The notes below the pieces were generated by a model. It had not been told where the DNA came from, ran no database searches, and worked only from the letters and a program-made list of their open reading frames with translations. The translations under genes were made by a program, and so were the position numbers. Positions 1 through 10,900 of a stretch of 64,000 nucleotides of DNA are shown here, in pieces (position 1 is the stretch's first letter; every line of letters begins with the position of its first letter). The DNA lies in assembly GCA_943737045.1 (NCBI GenBank), contig CALSFV010000211.1:1334501-1398500 (forward strand), read 5' to 3'. This stretch comes from Parapristionchus giblindavisi (lineage: Eukaryota; Nematoda; Chromadorea; Rhabditida; Diplogasteridae).

Positions 1-126
1 GAAAATAAAATGACTGTATAAAGATTTTGTTTTCGACTTTGATTATGACGGTCGTCAATTGATTCAATGAAATATCGAATGATTGATTTATCGATTGATT
101 TGCAGGTATAAATTCTTTTCTTTCAG

Positions 127-194
127 TGTTCTTTGATTGTCTGCTTCACAAACGCAAAGCCAGCCCATCAATGGAATCACTCATTTGGATAAAG
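127..194 (+). CDS. Candidate internal exon of an unidentified gene
   Basis: A 68-base open segment is preceded by TTTCAG (121-126) and followed by GTAATA (195-200). Read after two carried bases it encodes about 22 residues containing FFDCLLHKRKASPSMESLIW. There is no recognisable domain and no confirmed neighbouring exon, so this rests only on splice signals and frame. It could belong with the open stretches at 1,561-1,678 and 2,031-2,186. The DNA between 200 and 530 holds no feature I can name. Confidence 0.25.
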
Positions 195-538
195 GTAATA
201 ATGGTCAATCGATAATGTATAAAGATTTATGATTATGTTGTTATTGATTGTTAATGCGAAGTGAGTATTCTCAATGATGTTGAACACATCTGAGACTCTT
301 AACTTCTTTGATTTCTTCCCCCCCCCCCTCGTTCACCCTTTTTTGATGCGAAAGATTACAATTTTAGCGAAAAATAACAATATTCTTTATTCGCATTGAT
401 ATTAATCGATTACGCTCAGAGAAAAAACCGTTAAATGCTAGGGTTTAAAACCCTAGTTGGCATGCATCGAGGTATATAACCCTTATGGGTGATCTCGAAA
501 AGACTGTTCCAAAGTAACAAAACATTTTGCTCCGATTG

Positions 539-603
539 GGAATCGAACAAGCGAGGGGCGCAACTCACCGCGATCTAGCCAAGCCCCTTACCTACTGCGC
601 TAG
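539..603 (-). repeat. tRNA-like relic (possible SINE head)
   Basis: On the minus strand a box A-like stretch (587-603, reading TAGCGCAGTAGGTAAGG) is followed about 39 bases later by a box B-like GTTCGATTCC (539-548), the spacing expected of an internal RNA polymerase III promoter. The flanks do not form an acceptor stem, so a functional tRNA gene is unlikely. A tRNA-derived SINE or a decayed tRNA fits better. Confidence 0.4.
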
Positions 604-1131
604 CTGGATACAGTAGACGACAAAATTATATCATATTTTATTTTTCAAAGAATATCTCCAGCAAGGATCGATGAAACTTGATATGGCTCCTAAGTCATAT
701 ACATGCACTGTTGCGTAGTACAACCACCTGTAGTAGAAGTCAAGTCCTCGAAAAGAAATACAAATATTGCGAAATTTTCGATTATGCCAAAATTCGATTT
801 TTCCGTGATATTTTGTTAAAATTTTTATCGCTTTTTGTACAGCGTATTTCAATTCTATTTATACGCATGGTGTATGCAGTGGATCTATAGATGATGTAGA
901 ACACGCAAACTGAGTTGTTAACGGCAGGGGAGAATAACCAAAGCTACAGTAATCAGGACGTACTCAAATGATACTTTGCCAGCAAATCATTAATGAACAG
1001 AGATCGATCGCTGAATCCTACAAGCGTAGGAATGTGCAGGGAAGTTCCACGTGTTACGGCCAGCAAGAATAAATAGGGTAGAGCTCAAATTAACTATATT
1101 CTCGAAGATAGAAACATCCTAGATATCTCGA

Positions 1132-1469
1132 CCCATGACCCGGGGTTCATGGTTGAAAATTACCGAAGTCGAAAAATTCATGATGGTAGGAGACCAAATA
1201 CTATATGCCTGCATATCAACAGGCAGCTAACCTTTATTTTTATGGATACCGTAACCCGAACTACCGTAATCAAACCGGGATTTGTCTTGAATTTCGATAT
1301 AATATTGAAGAGTACGGTATCTAGATTACGGTAGATCGGGTTACGGTATCCATGAAAATAAAAGTTAGCTGACTGTTCATATACAGGCATATAGTATTTG
1401 GTCTCGGACCATCATGAATTTTTCGATTTCGGTAATTTTCAACCATGAACCCCGGGTCATGGGTCCTCT
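1132..1469. repeat. Foldback repeat, about 340 bp
   Basis: The left arm (from CATGACCCGGGGTTCATGG at 1,133) reappears reverse-complemented at the right end (1,442-1,461), with the arms continuing inward through the CGGTTACGG-like stretches to a centre near 1,300. The interior contains only TACGGTA words and no protein. A related CATGACCCCGGGGTCATG palindrome recurs inside the foldback at 48.4-50.4 kb, so the two may be related. Confidence 0.75.
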
Positions 1470-2030
1470 GAAAAAAATCAGTTCACGATTCCCGACGGTT
1501 ACGGTAGCACAATACCGTACACCCCTACTGATAACAATGGTACAACTTTTGTTGCCATAGGCCATCTCCCAACCGATTTATGATCCGTTGCCGAAACGAT
1601 CGTTGCCGAATCGATCGCCCCCCGCGGATAATGACTCCCGAGGAGATGGATCGACTGAGAGATAAACAACGACGATAAGGTGAGGGAGGGGAGAGATCAA
1701 AGATCAAAGATCAGAGATCAAGAGGGTATGAAGAGTTGATCATGAGTGTTGAATGGTTTGACTTATTGCCAGTCTTAAGAAGGTATGATTCGAGGAGGGA
1801 GGATATCACAGAGGTAAAAGATGAAAGATCAAGAGGAGGGAAGTGAGAGGAATATACTTGGTCATAGGCATAAATAGGTGTGAGAACAGGAGCGAGTTAT
1901 TGGTGTGGGGGGGGGGACGAAGATCATGGCTTTGGTAGAGAAGCGATAGTAATAATAATATTATTATTATTTTTATTTTTATTATTACTATTTTAATTAT
2001 GGTATAAAATGATTGAAGAATGCTTTGCAG

Positions 2031-2186
2031 ACAGACAAGAAGTTGGGTGCGGATCGTGCCCGTTCATGCGTCGTGACTCCATCATCACCTCCTCTGTCAG
2101 AGTACAGTACGATAAGGAAGGAGAAGAAGGTGGGTCAGTCCTCGCATTATGATGCTATCATAATAGTTAAGGAGAGGAATAGATAA
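2031..2186 (+). CDS. Candidate terminal exon, unidentified gene
   Basis: After TTTGCAG (ending 2,030) the phase-0 reading is open for 51 codons (TDKKLGADRARSCVVTPSSP near its start) and ends at TAA (2,184-2,186). A donor-like AAG/GTGGGT lies inside it at about 2,134. An open stretch at 1,561-1,678 after ATAG, containing TPEEMDRLRDKQRR, may be another exon of the same gene, but the two do not join in frame with the donors I can see. No domain is recognised. Confidence 0.25.
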   Translation, partial: TDKKLGADRARSCVVTPSSPPLSEYSTIRKEKKVGQSSHYDAIIIVKERNR

Positions 2187-2218
2187 TCTAATAATAAGAC
2201 TCCTTATCTGATTTGTTA

Positions 2219-2384
2219 CACTGAGAGCAAACTTACCTGGCAAATCGTTACCCCGATACACTTTCCTGGCAAACGATTACCCCAAATGGTGAATTCAGCC
2301 GTTGAATAATTCACCATTTGGGGTAATCGTTTGCCAGGAAAGTGTATCGGGGTAACGATTTGCCAGGTAAGTTTGCTCTCAGTG
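2219..2384. mobile_element. 166-bp hairpin MITE with TA target duplication
   Basis: It is an almost perfect palindrome. The ends are CACTGAGAGCAAACTTACC and its reverse complement, the arms are about 80 bases and the loop is only a few bases near 2,300. TA sits on both sides (2,217-2,218 and 2,385-2,386), as for Tc1/mariner-superfamily derivatives. There is no coding capacity. Confidence 0.8.
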
Positions 2385-2418
2385 TACTGTAGCTTTGTAT
2401 TGATCGGGAACCCGCTTC

Positions 2419-2567
2419 ATAGGTCGAAAAGTATGTTACAAAAAATATTTTGAGCCAAAATTTCCCAAAAATCTAAACACCTGACCTCATTTTCATCCAA
2501 ATTTGCCAAAAACCGAAAAAAAACTAACCGCATTTTTAAAATCCGACAGCCTAGATATTCGACCTAT
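2419..2567. mobile_element. Short TIR element, family 'ATAGGTCG' (copy 1)
   Basis: The ends are ATAGGTCGAA and TTCGACCTAT. The body contains the phrases 'gcaatttt..gagccaaaatttt' and 'cctgacctcatttt' shared with copies at 5,571-5,730, 46,405-46,557 and about 52,588-52,706. The flanks AACCCGCTTC / GACCAGCTTA look like a decayed 9-10 bp target duplication. The other copies support this length, which suggests a Mutator-like (MULE) MITE. Confidence 0.7.
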
Positions 2568-2577
2568 GACCAGCTTA

Positions 2578-3149
2578 TGACTGGATTATGTAGTACTCCC
2601 AGACAGATCTATTACTGTAGATGAGGTGATATTGTAGTACTGTGTGAGCGGAAAATCATTTTAATATTTTCAGCATCCGCATGAGTAGTACGGTAGATTG
2701 GGAACAGTGATCTACCATCGATGTCTAATCAATTCGATGATCTTCTCGACCTCTTCGCACGTGCGAATTAAGAAAGATAATAGATTATTTTAGTTTATTC
2801 TTGAATAAAGTATTTCGTCTGAGCTTGGACGACTATCCTTTCTCGTTTCGGAGTGTTGTCCTAATCCTTTTATGTTCTTATATAAAGCGCACCTTTCTCT
2901 GAATGGCCGTTTGATCAAAGCGAAGTACATTAATGCCGCGTGTCTTACATGGATTATGGTAACGCACAATTTTGCTTGTTACGACACCACAACACGCCAT
3001 ACATGTCTGCATAATATACCATTGCGAATCATTAAAACGATAGTTATGTCTATACAAAAGTTCTAACAATTGTTCCCTTTACCATAAAAAAAGGTAAAGG
3101 TACACCCCGTTGTTCAAGCTCAGGTATTTCCAAACTAGCAGTCTACTTA
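2578..3149. other. No feature recognised
   Basis: The stretch contains scattered TACTGTAG/TAGTAC words and, at 3,090-3,115, a short AAGGTAAAGGTACACCCCGTTGTTC phrase that recurs in related form at 16,280, 35,520, 41,360 and 44,920 (GGTAAAGGTACAACCCGTTAT). This is a small dispersed repeat of unknown type. I see no supported gene. Confidence 0.4.
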
Positions 3150-3592
3150 CTAGGGAATGGTTTTTGTGATGGTTGAAATTACGGTCAGCGACCTACATAG
3201 TAATATTCAGCATGGTCGAATTAGTAAGAATCAACTTTCAAAAACTGCGAATGATCGATTTTTAAACGAAACCCGTCGCATATCCGCCGCACGAACGACA
3301 GCCAAAAAGTTGCATTTTTAAAGTTTTTTCACTTTTTGAACTCGAGTTCGATTTCCCCGACAGCAATTCATGTCTGCATGGTAGTTCAAGAATTAAAAAT
3401 GCTGTTTCAGTGGAAATCAAGTCCAAAAAATCTTTTTTGGCTGTCTTTTGTGCGGCGGATATGCGACGGGTTTCGATTAAAAATCGATCATTCGCAGCTT
3501 TTGAAAGTTGATTCTTACTAATTCGACCATGCTCAATATTACTATGTTGGTCACTCACCATGATTTCAACCATCAAAGAAACCATTCCCTAG
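3150..3592. mobile_element. 443-bp foldback MITE with TTA target duplication
   Basis: The terminal inverted repeats start CTAGGGAATGG (3,150) and end CCATTCCCTAG (3,592). The arms are about 150 bases, including the CGAAACCCGTCGCATATCCG segment on both sides. TTA flanks both ends (3,147-3,149 and 3,593-3,595). A 3-bp TWA duplication is the habit of PIF/Harbinger elements, so a Harbinger-type MITE is the best guess. The interior has no transposase. Confidence 0.7.
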
Positions 3593-3599
3593 TTAAATT

Positions 3600-4088
3600 G
3601 CGTCACTGACTAGAAGTTTACTGCAAGTTTAATACAAGTGAAATAACCTTATGCGAAATGCATTACAGTATTTTACATCACTTGCAGTAAACTTACGTCT
3701 AACTAGAAGTAGACTTCAAAGTCTACTTCAAGTGTGAATGAAAAGTAAACTACTAGTTTTGAAAAACCAGAGAGGCTAACGACGTCTTGCGGTTACTATG
3801 CAATTCATAAACATTTACATACTGATTATAATTACATTCATTTAGACTTCATCCTTCTTCTGGTGTATTTCTACTGTTCCTCCCACCTCTCATCGCTCAA
3901 CTACATTCACCGATTCTCAATCATTATTCGTCCGAAATTTTTTGTTCATCTCGCCTCGCTTGCATTGTTTTTTTTATGTTCCGTTTTTTCCTCCTTGCAT
4001 GTTTGATTTAAAGATTTCAAATTGGGGACATGGGATGGCATATTGTGTTGTTTGTGTACGGTGCTAGGGGAATACAACTGTATGTTCT
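3600..4088. repeat. Small inverted and tandem repeats, no gene
   Basis: Between 3,600 and 3,770 short segments such as AACTAGAAGTAGACTTCAAAG and its complements repeat in both orientations around GTAAACTTAC. The rest, to 4,088, shows nothing I can identify. Confidence 0.4.
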
Positions 4089-4628
4089 AGACAAATTTGC
4101 CGGAGATTATAGGTTAATTAGGGAGGATTATTGGTTGATTAAGGGGGAGATTATTGGTTGATTAAGGGAGATTATTGGTTGATTAGGGGGGAGATTACTG
4201 ATTGATTTGGGAGGGATTATTGATTGATTAGGGGGAGATTATTGGTTGATTAAGGGGGAGATTATTGGTTGATTAAGGGAGATTATTGATTGATTAAGGG
4301 AGATTATTGATTGATTAGGGGGAGATTACTGATTGATTTGGGAGGGATTATTGATTGATTAGGGGGAGATTATTGATTGATTGATTAAGGGTGAGATTAT
4401 AGGCTAATTAGGGGGATTACTGTTTGATTAAGGGGAACATTATTGATTGATTAAGGGGGAGATTATTGATTGATTTGCGAGGGATTATTGATTGATTTGG
4501 GGGAGATTATTGGTTAATTAGGGTGGATTATTGATTGATTAAGAGTGAGATTATAGGTTAATTAGGGGGGATTATTGATTAATTAAGGGGAAGATTATTG
4601 ATTGATTAGGGGGAGATTATTGGTTGAT
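4089..4628 (+). repeat. Minisatellite, unit about 23-26 bp
   Basis: About twenty degenerate tandem copies of a GATTATTGATTGATTAGGGG-type unit occur here. The following foldback element (4,632-5,945) is inserted in this array, because GAGATTATTGACT resumes immediately after it. Confidence 0.85.
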
Positions 4629-4839
4629 TAACAAGGGAACCACAAATGTCGCGGACACTCAGTGCTAAATTCGTTGACACAGGTCGACTAGGACCCCCCA
4701 GGGGGTCACAGAACTGTTTTGAAATGTCCGCATATTTGCTTCTTTGGTACCGAAAATCGATTATGAAAATGTGATGAAAATTTGGGCGCGAGCCCCGTGG
4801 AATAGTGTCAAACACTCAAAGAACGCAGTCTGTGCCCTC

Positions 4840-4910
4840 CGTAGCCAAGTGGTTAGTGTGCTTAATTAGCTTTTGTAATGTCGTGGGTTCGAATCCCCCC
4901 TTGTACAATT
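4840..4910 (+). repeat. tRNA-derived SINE head (left arm)
   Basis: Box A TAGCCAAGTGG (4,842-4,852) and box B GGTTCGAATCC (4,886-4,896) are at tRNA-like spacing, followed by CCCCTTGTACAATTTC. The same segment lies inverted at 5,500-5,567. The boxes are near-consensus, but no cloverleaf acceptor stem is evident. Confidence 0.65.
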
Positions 4911-5499
4911 TCTTTTGCTGTATTTTTTCTTTGCTTTCCAACATGCAGTTTCAAAGTCAAACTTCATCTTCAACAACAACAACAACAACTACAAATCAAC
5001 AATATGGAGAAGTACGCTTTTCGCATCGGAGACAGAAGCTGAAACCGCGAGAGGAGCAGAAAGAGCATGGAGATATCGATCCCTCCATCGGTAGATCATC
5101 GATAGATCTCTAGCCTGTCAATTGATCCGGTACCTCCCGCGCTTGGTCTCGGAACTGTCCTGGAGAAGCCAGTTGCATCAGTTCCTTCGTTTGTTCTACA
5201 ATCCTCCAATTCTTCTCTCTTCTCGAATGGAATTCGACTATGACCCAGTGTCTGCCAAGGCTGTTTCTGTCCAGATCGCCCTCACCTTCGACCCCTCCCT
5301 CTCCTCCGAGATCACTCGTGACTCCCTCAACTCTTCGGAGATGAGGTGGGTTGATCGCATCGTTATGATGCTTCATCGTTCGTTGTTGTCGTTGTCAACA
5401 ATCGTTGTTGTTTTGTAGTTGTTGTTGTTGTTGTTGAAGATGAAGTTTGACTTTGAAACTGCATGTTGGAAAGCAAAGAAAAAATACAGCAAAAGAAAT

Positions 5500-5567
5500 T
5501 GTACAAGGGGGGATTCGAACCCACGACATTCCAAAAGCTAATCCCGCACTCTAACCACTTGGCTACG
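5500..5567 (-). repeat. tRNA-derived SINE head (right arm, inverted)
   Basis: On the minus strand box A is at 5,555-5,565 and box B at 5,511-5,521, matching the plus-strand copy at 4,842-4,896 except in the anticodon-arm region. It is interrupted just upstream of box A by the MITE at 5,571-5,730, which duplicated GGCTACGGA of the SINE. Confidence 0.65.
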
Positions 5568-5570
5568 GAC

Positions 5571-5730
5571 ATAGGTCGAATAACTAGGTTATCGGTTTTC
5601 AAAATGCGGTCAGGTTTTTCGATTTTTGGCAAATTTGGCTCAAAATGCGGTCAGGTTTTACGATTTTTTGTAAAATTTTGGCTCAAAATGCGGTCAGGCT
5701 TGGTGCTTTGTAACATACTTTTCGATCTAT
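5571..5730. mobile_element. Short TIR element 'ATAGGTCG' (copy 2), 9-bp target duplication
   Basis: The ends are ATAGGTCGAA / TTCGATCTAT. It is inserted in the right arm of the foldback. GGCTACGGA is present at 5,561-5,569 and again at 5,731-5,739, while the left arm of the same foldback carries the uninterrupted sequence. This is the clearest evidence for the 9-bp (possibly 10-bp) duplication of this family, pointing to Mutator-like transposition. Confidence 0.8.
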
Positions 5731-6184
5731 GGCTACGGAGGAGACAGACTGTGTTCTTTGAGTGTTTGACACTATTCCACGGGGCTCGCGCCCAAATTTC
5801 CATCACATTTTCATAATCGATTTTCGGTACCAAAGAAGCAAATATGCGGACATTTCAAAACAGTTCTGTGACCCCCTGGGGGGTCCTAGTCGACCTGTGT
5901 CAACGAATTTAGCACTGAGTGTCCGCGGCATTTGCGGTTCCCTTGTAAGGAGAGATTATTGACTACTTATTGATTATTGATTATTGACTAGATTATTGAC
6001 TACAGTATCCTAGACATGAGAATACAGAGGGAGGCGTGACTACAGTATCCTAGACATTATAATACAAAGGGAGGAGGGACTACAGTACCTGTTACTTGTG
6101 AAAACGATGGAATAAAGGCTAAAATAAGATATCTTAGAAATGACAGTACGGTAGCTGAGCGCATACGGTTGATGATTTACATAG

Positions 6185-7218
6185 GCTTAGAATTATTAAG
6201 GTTTAGGCTTAGCAATATTTAAGCTTAGCAATATTTAGGCTTAGGCATAGCACTATTTAAGCTTAGGCTTAGCAATATATAGGCTTCGGCTTAGCAATAT
6301 TTTTGCTTAGGCTTAGGCTTAGCAATATTTTTGCTAAGGCTTAGGCTTAGCACTATTTAGGCTTAGGCTTAGTAATATTTTTGCTTAGGCTTAGGCTTAG
6401 CACTATTTAGGCTTAGGCTTAGCAATATTTTTGCTTAGGCTTAGGCTTAGCACTATTTAGGCTTAGGCTTAGCAATATTTTTACTTACGCTTAGGCTTAG
6501 CACTATTTAGGCTTAGGCTTAGCAATATTTTTTTGCTTAGGATTAGGCTTAGCACTATTTAGGCTTAGGCTTAGCAATATTTTTTTTGCTTAGGCTTAAG
6601 CTTAGCACTATTTAGGCTAAGGCTTAGCAATATTTTTGCTTAGGCTTAGGCTTAGCACTATTTAGGCTTAGGCTTAGCAATATTTTTGCTTAGGCTTAGG
6701 CTTAGCACTATTTAGGCTTAGGCTTAGCAATATTTTTGCCTGAATACTGCTAAGCCTAAGCCTAAATAGTGCTAAGCCTAAGCCTAAGCAAAAATATTGC
6801 TAAGCCTAAGCCTAAGCAAAAATATTGCTATGCCTAAGCATAAATAGTGCTAAGCCTAAGCCTAAGCAAAAATATTGCTAAGCCTAAGCCTAAATAGTGC
6901 TAAGCCTAAGCCTTAGCAAAAATAATGCTAAGCCTAAGCCTAAATAGTGCTAAGCCTAAGCCTAAATAGTGCTAAGCCTAAGCCTAAGCAAAAAAATATT
7001 GCTAAGCCTAAGCATAAATAGTGCTAAGCCTAAGCCTAAGCAAAAATATTGATAAGTCTAAGCCTAAATAGTGCTAAGCCTAAGCCTAAGCAAAAATATT
7101 GCTAAGCCTAAGCCTAAATAGTGCTACGCCTAAGCCTAAGCAAAAATATTACTAAGCCTAGGCCTAAATAGTGCTAAGCCTAAGCCTAAAAAGTTAAGCC
7201 CAAGCCTAAATAATTCTA
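6185..7218. repeat. Inverted TTAGGC-rich satellite (telomere-like units)
   Basis: The left half is tandem GGCTTAGGCTTAGCAATATT / GGCTTAGCACTATT units of about 50 bp. At about 6,738 the array flips into the exact complement (AAGCCTAAGCCTAAATAGTG) and runs to 7,218. The core TTAGGC is the nematode telomere repeat, here diluted by AATATTTTTGC and ACTATT spacers. It reads as a head-to-head interstitial array, not a chromosome end. Confidence 0.85.
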
Positions 7219-7293
7219 ACAAGGGAACCTTTCGGTCTCGTTTTCATCACATGAAATGGCAATAGCATGACTGAAAGAAGTGTTCGATGCTGA

Positions 7294-7716
7294 TTAGGAA
7301 TCTGTTTTAAAACGTCGCCCAATCGGGCTGCTTCGAGAAAATCGATGTTGAAATTTGGGGGGTCGATTTGAAAATTTGCGAGGTCTCCTACACAACAAAT
7401 CCCGATGGGATCGGCTCCACTTCCAGCAGTTGTCCTTCGCAATCTTGTGTAACCAAGACCATTTCCTCATCTGAGCAGTGCGGACAAAATCCCGCACTCT
7501 AGTAGAATCCCGCAGCCGCTCATTGGAGACATGATCAAGTAAGGTACAGCCGATCATCCAACGCTCCATTCTACGTTGAGCCACCGACAATCGATTAATT
7601 TGTACTTTGGTCAGAGCCCAGCATTCACATGCATATAATACTGCTGGGAGAATGCAGCCGTTAAAGGGAGTGTGAAGAGATAGGCATGTAGGGGTCAGGA
7701 TATAGCTAAAGTCCAT
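7294..7716 (-). pseudogene. Fragment of a LINE reverse-transcriptase C-terminus (RTE-like)
   Basis: The 140-codon minus-strand reading includes VLYACECWALTKVQINRL followed by SVAQRRMERWMIGCTLLDHV. This matches the pattern downstream of the catalytic core in RTE/CR1-type endonuclease-reverse transcriptases (LYGCETWTLTK..RL...QRRMLRRILG). No YADD box or endonuclease is nearby, so this is a severely truncated copy. It is bordered on the left by the TAACAAGGGAACC terminus at 7,217-7,230 and on the right by AT-rich DNA without a gene (7,717-7,963). Confidence 0.75.
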
Positions 7717-7963
7717 ACAGAATCGAGGACATGCATGAAAAAAATTAGAAAAAAAAATTTAAGCAGATATCTGTAGATTCGATTTTGGTGGTGTGATCGT
7801 TGGGCAGCGTACCGCACTCGGCGCACCACCGTGGTGTGCCTACCAGCACTCTCGCCTTATTACGATAATTTCGTTTTATTTATTGATTTTTATATTTTTT
7901 ATTTTCACTTTTAAAATTGTTTCATCATTTTGTAATTTATCAACTCAAAGATTCTTATAAGAC

Positions 7964-10900
7964 ATGGTGCGACGGAGACGATGCATCGTGTGCAATCAAA
8001 TGAAAGAAATGACTAGGCTATTTCCGCCTAAATCTTTACGATATCATCAAGAGGAGTGGGTTAGGCGTCTTGGATATGATGATGAGACAACACGAGAGAC
8101 ACTAGAAAGATTCCGTCAACGACGAGATTCTGGAACAGAAGCTAGATGGTGCAGTGATCACTTCGAAAGTATGACAGATCATCTCCCAAAGGATGTAAGT
8201 ACACTATATCATCTTTCGTTACATCGTGTAATATTTTATTGATTTTCTCTCAGAATCGATTAGTCCCCACTCGTAGCCTAGCACTAGCTCATCAAGAGCT
8301 GAGAGAGGAGCTCAGACCATCTGCACTTCTACAACGTCTGTCTATTCCCTCTGTCAACCATGAAAAAGAGGTGATTTAGATAACAAATTAACCACAATAA
8401 TCAAGAAAAAAAACTAATATGATACAAACAATAAAACAATTAGTGATTGACGAAATGGGGGAGTATTGCAGGCTAGCACATCTACTCAACCACAGGCTGC
8501 TCAGCCTGCTAGGAGTACTCCCCCTACTTCTCCGCTCTCCATGTCAAAGATGACGTCATCTGAAGATCCTGTTTCCTTCGACGTTCCTGAAATGGTTCCA
8601 TTAAAGAGGTTTAGGACAGCAACAACAATAGGGTCGATCTCAACTGTTGAACCAATGGTGCGAGATATTTGCATTAATAGAACAATAACTTATTGTTATA
8701 GTAATATTGTAGTACGAGAAAGAGAAAGAAAGACAGAACAGAAACTAGGAATGAAAGAGACATGTCGAGAAAGAGAAACGAAAGAGAAGAGATAAAGATA
8801 ACACAGATAAAAGATAATGTGTAATAGGTCAAGTAAAATAAGTCATGTAAGTAGCGAATTTCAGGATTCGGACTATGTACTCAGTCAAGAGACTCAAGAA
8901 GACAGTCAAGGTGAAGAAGAAGAGATAGAGCATAGAGAGAAAGGACCCAATTTGATCTGGGCGGAAACAGAGCAACTCATGAAACTATTCAACCGTTGCC
9001 AAGGATGTGGTTCATTGATTGATCGATCATTGATATCTTGTAAAGTATATGGTAGTGCTTATATCGTACACTACGACTGCCTTGGTTGTGGACAAGAGAT
9101 GAAGTGGACGAGCCAGGAAAAGACTGGTGAAGGAAAGAGTCGAGTGTACAGTGGTAATCAGCGTACAGTCAAAATGCAATAAAGTGAACGATAGGGTCCA
9201 CCATAGACCCCCGTGGTCTAAACTGTCTAAAAAGGTTGTGTGCTCCCTTAAAAATAATTATTCGTCTTGAAACTGTGAATGTTGGGGTTTTGAGATGTGC
9301 TGAGTCGATTGAAATGAAAAAGAAATTTTTAAAGTATCTCCATCCGTAAGAAAAAAATATGTCAAACAATGTGGTGTGATGTTCATACGGCAGTGACACA
9401 CTGCGAGTCGCTTGTGACGCACTGCAAGTATATTTTTCCAAGCTTTCGATCGATCGATAGAAACATTTTAAAAATTTCATTTTCATTTCAATCGACTCAG
9501 CACATCTCAAAACCCCAGCATTCACAGTTTCAAGACGAATAATTATTTTTAAGCGAGCACACAACCTTTTTAGACAGTTTAGACCATGAGGGTCTATGGT
9601 GGGCCCTATCGTTCACTTTATTGCATTTTGACTGTATTGCCACTGCGGCTTTCATAACAGGCACTCCTCTTCCGGTAAACTTAACACACAAAATGACACA
9701 AGAATAATTAAGAATCATTTTCAGAGACTATGTGATATGGCCAAAGTTCTTGGTCTTGCCATACCATCAGAAAGATCAATGAGAGCAACTATCAGCGATA
9801 TAGCGACAGTAGCCATTGAACGAGTGTATGTTCGATGGCAGGACATAGTGAGGGAATTATCGATGGCTGCTGCAGGGGTATTAGAGAGAAATCGAAAGAA
9901 CAAAAGAGAACTATCAATCAATAATTCAGGATCAAGGAATAGCTGTATCGATCGACGGTCAATACTGCTCTCCTGGATTCAATGCATCGAATTGCAAGGT
10001 GGTTATCATGGATGCCATCCTCAAACTAGCACTAATAGGAGTGGCTCTCCACAAGACTGATGAGGGAATTGGTATAGAGACCATAATAAAGACAGACTAA
10101 TCACGTATTGATCTAGATAATGTTTCAATTCGAATGGAATCGACTGGTGCACTACGTGCAATGGAAGCTTTGGTTAAAGCTGGATTCAAGATAAGGTGAA
10201 TAAATCAAAAAATACGAATGAGCAATAACAAAATGCAGGGTTCGAGTCGCTGATCAAAATGCGATGGTGGACAAGAAGTTGGGGGAGTCTGATTTGTTGA
10301 AGGATATAGAAGCACTATGGGATTGGTGGCATGTTATCAAGCCAATCAAGAAGGAATGGTGGCAGGCATGACAAAGAAAAAGGGGAAGAGAATCAAATAA
10401 ATCTTTTTTTCAGCTCATGAAAAGGCCGGATTGCATGATTCTCTCAGAGTGGTACCAAGATTTCATCAACCACCTCTACTTCATCAACAAGAAGTTCCCA
10501 GATAGAAAGGACAGGCCTCTGGCCCTTGAGTATGTCCGCTCGTTTCTGCAACATTGCCAAGGGAAGCATAAGTGGAGAAAGGTTTAGTCTTAATACGTTT
10601 TTGTGATTATCGATTGAAAAAAACAGAGCAAGAAGTTCACACTGACCAAAGGATGTCTCCATGGAAGAATAAGAAAGAGAAACCACTCGAAATTGATGGT
10701 ATGCATACAGAAAGATGAATACATATAATTATAGCAATTTAGCCAAATACAGCTGCCTATAAAGCAATAGAGGACATGCTATATAGCAAGAAGTTCGAGA
10801 AGTCATTCTTGAAGGCTTCTTCTGAGATTGATACATCAATCAATGAATCATTCCATTCGCTCTCTCTTCTCTATGCTCCTAAGAGACTATCCTGGTAATC

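Larger units (their letters stand above)
4632..5945. mobile_element. 1.3-kb foldback element with captured tRNA-SINE arms and TAA target duplication
   Basis: The ends are CAAGGGAACC (4,632) and GGTTCCCTTG (5,945), flanked by TAA on both sides (4,629-4,631 and 5,946-5,948), as for PIF/Harbinger-type insertions. The arms are roughly 350 and 500 bases and include a GTCGACTAGGACCCC-like segment and a tRNA-like unit in opposite orientations. The right arm is lengthened by a nested MITE (5,571-5,730). The interior (about 4,970-5,410) has CAACAACAACAA tracts at both edges and no recognised protein. A lone copy of the terminus, TAACAAGGGAACC, also occurs at 7,217-7,230. Confidence 0.75.

Noticed and set aside
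4840..4910. A functional tRNA gene
   Set aside because: Box A and B are good but the acceptor arm does not pair, and the unit is duplicated inside a foldback; SINE-derived is more likely.
6185..7218. A chromosome end
   Set aside because: The TTAGGC array is interspersed, inverts in the middle and is flanked by other DNA on both sides.
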